DNA from: JAWPNA01 sp045402695
GTDB lineage: Bacteria; Acidobacteriota; Polarisedimenticolia; JACPZX01; DASXTC01
Direction: 5' to 3'
Length of the DNA: 6,446 nucleotides
NCBI GenBank assembly: GCA_045402695.1
Contig: JAWPNA010000443.1
Span: forward strand, 1-6,446
A program made the translations under genes and the position numbers. The first letter of the stretch is position 1, and each line of letters starts with the position of its first letter. Under the pieces are notes generated by a model. The model ran no database searches and was not told the origin of the DNA. It worked only from the letters and a program-made list of their open reading frames with translations. Of the stretch, positions 1 through 5,536 are shown one piece after another.

Positions 1-513
1 GCCGACCGCCGGGAGCTCGTCTCCTGGAAGCGCGATCACGTTGGCTGAGTCCACGGGCAGGGCGCACGCGTGGTCGAGGGCCATCTGGAGACGAAGGCCG
101 GCCATTTCGATCGATCCGGCGTCCGGGGGAACCGGATCGGTGAGCATGAAGGCCGCCATGCCTGCAGCCATCATCAGAACCACGGCCGCGGCAGCGGCCC
201 TGACGGCTCGTGAGGGCCGCGTGAACAGGGGAAGCCATGCTTCCCACCCAGTGCCTCCCTCCGCCAGGCCGCTCTCGATCCTGGCCTTCACGGAGGGCAG
301 GAACCGCTCCCAGTACGCCTCGCCCGGGTCGGGCACGTCGTGCCCGCCGAGGAGCGAGGCCGCCTCCACCACGGCTTTGAAGGATCGAAACTCCCGCGCA
401 CATCCGGAGCAGTCGCGGAGGTGATCAACCAGAGCCGCGTCCGCTGGGCCGTCGATCAGATCGGGGAAGCCGAGTCTGGCCCGGTCGCAATCAATCCGCA
501 TGCTGGCCCGCAT
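1..513 (-). CDS. Zinc-finger anti-sigma factor, membrane-anchored (partial, C-terminus cut by window edge)
   Basis: By family, it would hold the sigma factor encoded just upstream at the inner membrane and release it on an envelope or redox signal. I translated this frame directly: 171 codons are open from the ATG at 513 to base 1, with no stop. The N-terminal cytoplasmic part has the anti-sigma zinc-binding pattern: Cys9, then His31-x3-Cys35-x2-Cys38 (HLRDCSGC). Residues about 53-100 form a linker with an YWERFLPSVKARI segment. Residues about 103-124 are a single hydrophobic Ala/Met/Val-rich stretch, the likely membrane span, followed by an Asp/Pro-rich stretch that would face the periplasm and contains one cysteine (Cys150). 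ATG 513 is chosen because an in-frame TAA lies two codons upstream and GGAGG precedes it; ATG 501 is too far from that site. The start is 33 bases after the sigma stop, so the two are almost certainly co-transcribed. The C-terminal sensor domain is missing, so the signal is unknown. Sure of the class, not of the target. Confidence 0.88.
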   Translation of the reverse strand, partial: MRASMRIDCDRARLGFPDLIDGPADAALVDHLRDCSGCAREFRSFKAVVEAASLLGGHDVPDPGEAYWERFLPSVKARIESGLAEGGTGWEAWLPLFTRPSRAVRAAAAAVVLMMAAGMAAFMLTDPVPPDAGSIEMAGLRLQMALDHACALPVDSANVIALPGDELPAVG

Positions 514-523
514 GGTTTATGAA

Positions 524-528
524 CCTCC
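524..528 (-). promoter_or_regulatory. Ribosome binding site of the anti-sigma gene
   Basis: GGAGG, within GGGAGGTT, lies 10 bases before the ATG at 513. It is a perfect Shine-Dalgarno core in the 33-base gap after the sigma gene, with slightly long spacing. It fixes the anti-sigma start at 513 and indicates that this gene is translated from its own site rather than by overlap with sigma. Confidence 0.7.
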
Positions 529-546
529 CGCGTTCCAGAGGAATCT

Positions 547-1125
547 TCACAGGATGTCCTTCAGCTCCCGCTTCAGCGAGGCGACGGCGTGAAAGAAATT
601 CGCCTTGGCCGTGCCCGTCGAGCATCCCATGACCCGCGCGATCTCCTTGTACTGAAGGCCCTCGAAGGCCCTCAAGATCAGTGTTGATTTCTGTTTCTTC
701 GGCAGCGCCTCGATGGCCCGCCGCACGACCTCGTCGCGCTCGCGCCGCATCAGGTCTGCGGCGCCGACCGGCGCCTGGGCGGTGGCGGCCCCACCGCTCT
801 GGGCGAGCACCTCCACCGCAATCTCGTCGCGCCGGGCCACTCGCGCCGACTGGATGACATTCAGGCTGAGGTTCGACACGATACGGCTCAACCACGTTTT
901 GAGCGTGGAGTCGCCCCGGAACTGCTTGAGCGCACCGTAGGCCTTGAAGAAGGTCTCCTGAGCCAGATCGTCCGCCTCGGCGTGATTTCCCGTGATGCGG
1001 TAGGCGATACGGTAGATCTCCTTCCGATACCGCAGGACCATCTGATCGAAGGCCGCCTCCTCCCCATCACAAAAACGCCGGACCAGCTCATCGTCCGTCG
1101 AAGATGCATCGGCCTTCCGATCCAT
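547..1125 (-). CDS. RNA polymerase sigma factor, sigma-70 family, ECF type
   Basis: A small two-domain sigma factor of 192 residues, normal for the extracytoplasmic-function class, that directs RNA polymerase to a set of stress or envelope promoters. Region 2 spans about residues 12-93. It includes the core-binding/-10 stretch DDLAQETFFKAY at 52-63 and the FRGDSTLKTWLSRIVSN segment at 69-85. An Ala/Gly-rich linker covers about 103-124. Region 4, which reads the -35 element, spans about 131-188: the ALPKKQK and LRAFEGLQYKEIARVMG segments lead into a helix-turn-helix ending GTAKANFFHAVASLKREL. There is no extra C-terminal domain. The ATG at 1125 is preferred over the in-frame GTG at 1137 because GAGG sits 6 bases before it and overlaps that GTG codon. 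The zinc-finger anti-sigma gene 33 bases downstream is the expected partner. Family membership is clear; the exact ECF subgroup and regulon cannot be read from the sequence. Confidence 0.93.
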   Translation of the reverse strand: MDRKADASSTDDELVRRFCDGEEAAFDQMVLRYRKEIYRIAYRITGNHAEADDLAQETFFKAYGALKQFRGDSTLKTWLSRIVSNLSLNVIQSARVARRDEIAVEVLAQSGGAATAQAPVGAADLMRRERDEVVRRAIEALPKKQKSTLILRAFEGLQYKEIARVMGCSTGTAKANFFHAVASLKRELKDIL

Positions 1126-1131
1126 CCTGGC

Positions 1132-1135
1132 CCTC
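1132..1135 (-). promoter_or_regulatory. Ribosome binding site of the sigma gene
   Basis: GAGG (in GTGAGGG) lies 6 bases upstream of the ATG at 1125. It overlaps the alternative GTG codon at 1137-1135, so initiation at the ATG is much more likely and the protein is 192 rather than 196 residues. Confidence 0.6.
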
Positions 1136-1136
1136 A

Positions 1137-1150
1137 CTGCCTATAGACAG
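1137..1150 (-). promoter_or_regulatory. Imperfect 14-base palindrome before the sigma gene, possible regulatory site
   Basis: The minus strand reads CTGTCTATAGGCAG, in which all but one symmetric base pair match, around a central CTATAG. It fills part of the 42-base gap between the aminotransferase stop and the sigma start, immediately upstream of the ribosome binding site. It could be an operator, or TATAGG (1145-1140) could act as a -10 element. No good -35 hexamer is found at the right distance (AACTCC at 1168-1163). A palindrome of this length can occur by chance, so this is a weak call. Confidence 0.2.
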
Positions 1151-1167
1151 CCTGAAAGGTCGGGAGT

Positions 1168-2514
1168 TTAAGAGGCCCAGGCGGCCGCCAGGGCCTGATC
1201 CAGGATGCCGAGAGCGGCGTCCACCTGGGCCGCGTTGATGACCAGCGGGGGGCAGAGTCTCAGGGTATTCTCGCCGCACGTCAGGATCAGGAGCCCGTGG
1301 CGGAAGCACTCGGCGACGACGCGCTTTGTCTGCTCGGGCGCCCTCAGGCGAGCGGCTCGGTCCTTCACCAGCTCGATGCCGATCATCAGGCCCAAGCCGC
1401 GTACATCCCCGATGAGCAGGTGACGCGAGGCGAGCGCCCTGAGGCCCTCCATCAGCCGGTCTCCTTGCAGACGAGCGTTGTCCATGTAGCGTTCCGACAC
1501 GAGCTTCAACGTGGCCACCGCGGCGGCGCAGCAGACGGGGTTGCCCCCGAAAGTGGAGGCGTGCGCCCCGGGAGGCCAAGTCATCAGATCCTCGCGGGCG
1601 ATGCAGAGCCCCAGAGGCATCCCGGATGCGAGGCCCTTGGCCACCGCGATGATATCGGGCCGCACGCCGAAGTGCTCCATCGCGAACATCCGCCCCGTCC
1701 GTCCGATCCCTGACTGGATCTCGTCGGCAATGAGGAGGATGCCGTGGCGGTCGCACAACTCGCGCAGCCGCGTGAAGAAGCGCGCGGGAGGCACGACGTA
1801 TCCTCCCTCGCCCTGCACGGGCTCAAGGATCACGGCCGCCACCTCGTCGGGAGGCAGCGTCCTCTTGAAGGGATAATCCTCGATATAGGTCACGCACTCC
1901 ACGTCGCAGTTCTCGGGGACGCGCCCGAAGGGGCATCGATAGCAGTCGGCGTACGGGACATGCACGGCGCCCGGAAGCATCGGGCCGAATCCTCTGCGCT
2001 GAACGGCCTTGCTCGCGGTCAACGACAGCGCGCCTAAGGTCCGTCCGTGAAACGATCCGTAGAACGCGAGGATGTTCTGTCGCCCCGTGCGGTAGCGCGC
2101 CAGCTTGATCGCCGCTTCGATCGCTTCGGTGCCCGAGTTCGTGAAGAGCATGCGGACGGCGCCTTCTCCGCCCGCAAGCGGAGCCAGGCGGGCCATCGTT
2201 TCGGCCAGTTCGACCATCGGCTGGTGGTAGAAGATGGCGCCCGGCATGTGGAGGAATCGGTCGGCCTGCTGCTTGATCGCGGCGACCACCTCTGGATGGC
2301 TGTGGCCCGTCGAGCAGACCGCGATGCCGGCGGCGAAGTCGAGGAAGCGGTTGCCGTCCGGATCGTGAACGAGCGCGCCCTCCCCGCGCTCCATCACGAG
2401 GGGGTAGACCCTCGCGTGAGAGGGGGAGACGACCCTTGCGTCGCGCTCGATGAGTGCGCGGGCCTTCGGGCCGGGAGGAGGCTCCACAAGTCGTGGGAGA
2501 TCGTCGACGTTCAT
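1168..2514 (-). CDS. Class III PLP-dependent aminotransferase (acetylornithine/4-aminobutyrate aminotransferase family)
   Basis: A cytoplasmic fold-type I PLP enzyme of 448 residues. Seen in sequence: the SGTE phosphate-binding motif at 127-130, the FYGSFHGRT segment at 151-159, EPVQGEGGY at 231-239, DEIQSG at 264-269 with Asp264 contacting the pyridine nitrogen, Lys293 in AVAKGLASG as the Schiff-base lysine, and STFGGNP at 320-326. All catalytic positions are present. The whole sequence, including the opening PGPKARALIERD and a four-cysteine stretch (Cys191, 194, 203, 207), resembles the archaeal-type subgroup annotated as 4-aminobutyrate or acetylornithine aminotransferase. Some members of that subgroup are ornithine aminotransferases or broad-substrate amino acid racemases, so the substrate is open. 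ATG 2514 is chosen over GTG 2529 because GGAAGG lies 7 bases before it. It overlaps the cysS stop by one base, so it is probably translated by coupling to cysS. No arginine, GABA or lysine pathway gene is adjacent to settle the role. Confidence 0.9.
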   Translation of the reverse strand: MNVDDLPRLVEPPPGPKARALIERDARVVSPSHARVYPLVMERGEGALVHDPDGNRFLDFAAGIAVCSTGHSHPEVVAAIKQQADRFLHMPGAIFYHQPMVELAETMARLAPLAGGEGAVRMLFTNSGTEAIEAAIKLARYRTGRQNILAFYGSFHGRTLGALSLTASKAVQRRGFGPMLPGAVHVPYADCYRCPFGRVPENCDVECVTYIEDYPFKRTLPPDEVAAVILEPVQGEGGYVVPPARFFTRLRELCDRHGILLIADEIQSGIGRTGRMFAMEHFGVRPDIIAVAKGLASGMPLGLCIAREDLMTWPPGAHASTFGGNPVCCAAAVATLKLVSERYMDNARLQGDRLMEGLRALASRHLLIGDVRGLGLMIGIELVKDRAARLRAPEQTKRVVAECFRHGLLILTCGENTLRLCPPLVINAAQVDAALGILDQALAAAWAS

Positions 2515-3917
2515 CAACGGGCCTTCCACCTCACGCCCTGGGGCGTGTCCTCCAGGATGATGCCGCGGTCATGTAGTTCCCGGCGCAGACGATCGGACAT
2601 CGCGAAATCGCGCTTCTGGCGCGCCTCCTCGCGCCTCCGGATGAGGTCCTCCACTTCGGCGGACAGCTCGAGCGGTCGGCTCCGGATTCCGAAAACAGAG
2701 GTCAAGTCGTCGAAGAAGAACCCGAGCGCGGACCGCTCCTCGGAGGATCCGCCGCCGCGGTCGAAGGTGGCGTTGGCCTCCCGCAACAGGTCGAATGCCG
2801 CAGCCAAGGCCTCGGCGGTGTTGAGGTCATCGTTGAGGGAGGAGTCGAATCTCTCGCGCGTGGTCTTGATCGCGTGGTGCAGCTCGCCGGGGTGGCCGGG
2901 CGGCTCGCGGACAAGGCGATCGGTGAAGTCGTCCAGCCGTGTCAGGGCTGCGGCCGCCTGCGAGACTCCTTCCAGTGTGAAGTTCAGCTGCTTGCGGTAG
3001 TGGGCCGTCAGGAGAAAGTACCGGATCGCCCGCGGGTCGAGGTCGCGCGCAATCAGATCCCTCAGCGTGTAGAAGTTCCCCATGGATTTCGACATTTTCT
3101 CGCCGTCCACGATCAGGTGCTCGCAGTGCATCCAGCACCGGACGAACGGTTTGCCCGTTGCAGCCTCGCTCTGGGCGACCTCGTTCTCGTGGTGCGGGAA
3201 GATGTTGTCCACGGCCCCCGTGTGGATGTCGAAGGTCTCGCCTAAGTACTTCATACTCATGGCCGAGCACTCGACGTGCCACCCGGGGCGGCCTTCGCCA
3301 AGATCGGTGGCCCAGTATGGCTCGCCTTCCTTTCGGGCCTTCCACAGGACGAAGTCGCGGGCGTCCTCCTTTTCGTACTCGTCGGATTCCACGCGGGCGC
3401 CGGGCATAATGCCCGAGAGGTCGATGTGCGAGAGACTGCCGTAGCGGGGGAAAGTCGAGATCCTGAAATAGAGCGAGCCCTGGCTCTCGTAGGTGTGTCC
3501 CCGAGCCTTCAGCCGCTTGCAGAGGTCCACCATCTCCGGCACGTGATGGGTGGCGCGGGGGTATGCCTCGGCGCGTTCGATCTGGAGGGTGTCGAGATCC
3601 TCGAAGAACGCGTCGATGAACTTGCGTGTGTACTCATCCAGCGTGACGCCGGCCGACGACGCCCCGCGAATCGTTTTGTCGTCTACGTCGGTGATGTTCA
3701 TCACCTGCGTCACCTTGAACCCCCGGTACTTGAGGAACCGACGCAGCAAGTCCTCCCATGTGTAGGCGCGGAAGTTGCCTATGTGGGCGTAGTCGTAGAC
3801 GGTCGGCCCGCAGGTGTAGAGGCGCGCCTCTGCTTCCGCGAGCGGCCTGAAGGGCTCCACGCGGCGGGTCTGCGTGTTGTAGAAACGGATGTTGTCGCGC
3901 GCGGTGCTGTCGGGCAT
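2514..3917 (-). CDS. cysS: Cysteine--tRNA ligase (cysteinyl-tRNA synthetase)
   Basis: Charges tRNA-Cys with cysteine using ATP; a cytoplasmic class I synthetase. The 467 residues match the usual bacterial length. The HIGH-type signature is HIGN at 45-48 and the KMSKS loop is at 274-278. The zinc site that selects cysteine is complete: Cys36 (TCGPTVYD), Cys217 (WHVECSAM), His242 and Glu246 (PHHENEVAQSEA), matching the spacing known for the E. coli enzyme with a constant offset of 8. The C-terminal anticodon-binding region ends in the typical RDFAMSDRLRRELHDRGIILEDTPQG pattern, about 425-462. ATG 3917 is preferred to the TTG at 3929: it places the conserved FYNT start about a dozen residues in, and the TTG overlaps a candidate -10 box. 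Neither start has a clear Shine-Dalgarno site. It overlaps the aminotransferase start by one base. No sign of truncation or frameshift. Confidence 0.97.
   Translation of the reverse strand: MPDSTARDNIRFYNTQTRRVEPFRPLAEAEARLYTCGPTVYDYAHIGNFRAYTWEDLLRRFLKYRGFKVTQVMNITDVDDKTIRGASSAGVTLDEYTRKFIDAFFEDLDTLQIERAEAYPRATHHVPEMVDLCKRLKARGHTYESQGSLYFRISTFPRYGSLSHIDLSGIMPGARVESDEYEKEDARDFVLWKARKEGEPYWATDLGEGRPGWHVECSAMSMKYLGETFDIHTGAVDNIFPHHENEVAQSEAATGKPFVRCWMHCEHLIVDGEKMSKSMGNFYTLRDLIARDLDPRAIRYFLLTAHYRKQLNFTLEGVSQAAAALTRLDDFTDRLVREPPGHPGELHHAIKTTRERFDSSLNDDLNTAEALAAAFDLLREANATFDRGGGSSEERSALGFFFDDLTSVFGIRSRPLELSAEVEDLIRRREEARQKRDFAMSDRLRRELHDRGIILEDTPQGVRWKAR
2522..2527 (-). promoter_or_regulatory. Ribosome binding site of the aminotransferase, inside the end of cysS
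   Basis: GGAAGG lies within the last codons of cysS, 7 bases before the ATG at 2514. With the TGATG stop/start overlap at 2516-2512, this gives a translational coupling junction. It argues for the ATG over the GTG at 2529, which overlaps the site itself. Confidence 0.65.
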
Positions 3918-3928
3918 GGCGAGCGGCA

Positions 3929-3958
3929 AATCTACAGCAGGTCCGGCGATACGGTCAA
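3929..3958 (-). promoter_or_regulatory. Candidate sigma-70 promoter of cysS with a very short leader
   Basis: In the 54-base gap after the GWxTD gene the minus strand has TTGACC (3958-3953) and TAGATT (3934-3929), separated by 18 bases. These match the -35 consensus at 5 of 6 bases and the -10 consensus at 4 of 6. Transcription would begin near 3922, leaving only about five bases before the cysS ATG at 3917. That fits the absence of a ribosome binding site and suggests leaderless or near-leaderless translation. GTTGACCG also occurs 17 bases upstream (3976-3969), overlapping the stop of the previous gene. In GC-rich DNA such matches can be accidental. Confidence 0.35.
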
Positions 3959-3971
3959 CTGCGCGGCCCGG

Positions 3972-5534
3972 TCAACGGATCTCGAACACGAGATCGCGCG
4001 ACGTGCTGGCCCCGGCGACACGGTCGGTGACGGAGATCCGCAGCAGGTAGGGACTGACCGGCCAGTCCTTCAGGGAGAGGGAGTAGCCATGCGCCTCGTT
4101 CTTCTGTCCGACGAAGGTGATGTGTCCGAGATCGTGCGTCTCCTCGGCCTCCACCGTGTAGAACCCGTAGTCCACGTCAAGGAGCTTCTCGCCCGTTGCG
4201 GGATCGGCGGCGGCGCCGTAGACCTGATAGTAGAAGGAGAAATCATCTCCCGGGTGATAGGTCTGCGACAGTCTGGGGAGAATCCGCAGGCTGCCCAGAA
4301 CGAAGGGGGCCGCGGCCTGCGCGGCGGCAATTGACCGCGCCGGCGTGACACTGCTGAGCGTCAAGGCGCCCGCGCCGAAGTCGGGCACCGTGACAGAGGT
4401 TTGATACGAGCCGACCTTTCCTCCGACGCGGTCCAGCACCGTCAGCAACGCCTTGTAGATGCCGGGCGCCAGCAGGACGCGCGCCTGGAAGACGAGGTCG
4501 TCATCCAGGCCGGCCGCCGGGTTCTCCGCCGCGGGAACGAAATCGTCGTCCTTCTCGAGGCTGGCCACCAGGTCGCTGGCGGTCAGATCCAGGATCCGCC
4601 CGTAGAATACCGTGTCCGGCACTTCGCGGCCCCCGGCGGTACGGTAGTGCACGGCGCTGCTCTTGACTGCCGCCGTCAAGACCACCAGCGTCCTGGGGCC
4701 CGTGGTCTTGAAGAAGTCGGCCCGCGCGCGGATCGGCACTGCTCCGAAGAACTCCTGCGTGGTGATGCTCTCCCGGATCTCCCACTCCCTGGACGGCTGC
4801 TGGAGCTTGGCAAGCTCGGTCAGCAGCGCGAGCGGGCTGGCGTTGGCGGGACCGCCCGCTTGCCTGATGAGCGGGTCGGTCAGGTTGAATATCCGAGCCG
4901 AGTCTTCCTGGGCCCGCAGGATCTGGGCCGTCGCCAGCGCGGCGGTCCCCATGGGCGGCTGGTAACGCACGGGAATGCCCTGTTTGGGATCCGACTCCTT
5001 GCTGGGCTCCGTTGACAGGCGGAATTCGCCCGTCACATCGCGGGCGAAGGCGATGACGACGTTGGGCCCGACACCCGGCGCCGAGGAGTTGCGGTAGGTC
5101 CAGACGACGGTTCCACGGTGTCCTTCGGCCACCAGGTTGCGGCTGATGTCGTCGGGTGGTCCCCTGAGGATGTGGATCTTCCCCATGTCGGTCCACCACC
5201 CATCGCGGGCCGTGCCTTCCCCATACAGGTGGTTCGAGTCGCGGACGCGCTTCCAGAACTCAGCTCGAAACTCGTTGCCCGGCGTCTCGGGCGTCTGGTC
5301 CCTCCGCCTCCAGAACGACTCGATGAAACGGGCGCGCTCCTCCTCGGTCTCGAGAGACTTGTACTCGTCATCCTCCCACTTGGTGATGATGTAGCGGATC
5401 GGACCCTCCCGCCACTGGGGGATCGGCTTGTCCTGGTAGTCGACCTTCTTGCGCGCGACGGCCTCGTCGCTCCCGAGCAGGAGGAGGGCGACCGCCGTCA
5501 CGAGGAGGATCGCCCCGAGTCGAACGGCGTTCAT
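3972..5534 (-). CDS. GWxTD-domain protein, exported
   Basis: A 520-residue protein of a family named for its GWxTD motif, whose biochemical function is not established. Residues 1-27 look like a Sec signal peptide: Arg5, a hydrophobic run LGAILLVTAVALLLLG at 6-21, and an AVA cleavage motif at 25-27. There is no lipobox cysteine, so it should be a soluble periplasmic protein. The GWxTD domain covers about 40-175. Within it are the FIESFWRRRD segment at 70-79 (the acidic/aromatic stretch before the motif), the motif DGWWTD at 111-116, and the HILRGPPDDI turn at 121-130. The remaining 345 residues are rich in predicted beta strands. They include VPDF (383-386), FVLGS (411-415) and FYYQVYGA (434-441), which recur in the upstream gene. 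The start is 2 bases after the upstream stop, with AAAGGA 5 bases before the ATG, so the two genes form one unit. Family assignment is strong; role is unknown. Confidence 0.9.
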   Translation of the reverse strand: MNAVRLGAILLVTAVALLLLGSDEAVARKKVDYQDKPIPQWREGPIRYIITKWEDDEYKSLETEEERARFIESFWRRRDQTPETPGNEFRAEFWKRVRDSNHLYGEGTARDGWWTDMGKIHILRGPPDDISRNLVAEGHRGTVVWTYRNSSAPGVGPNVVIAFARDVTGEFRLSTEPSKESDPKQGIPVRYQPPMGTAALATAQILRAQEDSARIFNLTDPLIRQAGGPANASPLALLTELAKLQQPSREWEIRESITTQEFFGAVPIRARADFFKTTGPRTLVVLTAAVKSSAVHYRTAGGREVPDTVFYGRILDLTASDLVASLEKDDDFVPAAENPAAGLDDDLVFQARVLLAPGIYKALLTVLDRVGGKVGSYQTSVTVPDFGAGALTLSSVTPARSIAAAQAAAPFVLGSLRILPRLSQTYHPGDDFSFYYQVYGAAADPATGEKLLDVDYGFYTVEAEETHDLGHITFVGQKNEAHGYSLSLKDWPVSPYLLRISVTDRVAGASTSRDLVFEIR

Positions 5535-5536
5535 GG

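Noticed and set aside
514..546. Short inverted repeats (for example TTCC-TCT-GGAA) between sigma and anti-sigma as a terminator
   Set aside because: The stems are only 4 base pairs long with no T-run, and the spacing fits a co-transcribed pair.
491..895. Minus-strand open frame overlapping both the sigma and anti-sigma genes
   Set aside because: It is in another frame than both genes and has an Arg/Gly-rich translation. The sigma and anti-sigma frames show clear domain motifs over the same bases.
2047..3000. Plus-strand open frame of 317 residues
   Set aside because: It is antisense to the aminotransferase and cysS, with Arg/Ser-rich low-complexity translation and no motif; a shadow of real coding frames.
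3927..3929. TTG as the start of cysS, giving four extra residues
   Set aside because: No ribosome binding site precedes it, it overlaps a candidate -10 box, and the ATG at 3917 is more usual for the family.
3276..4334. Long plus-strand open frame (352 residues) spanning the cysS/GWxTD junction
   Set aside because: It runs antisense across two well-supported genes and the gap between them. Its translation has no recognisable motif, and its length is explained by the GC-rich codon pattern of the opposite strand.
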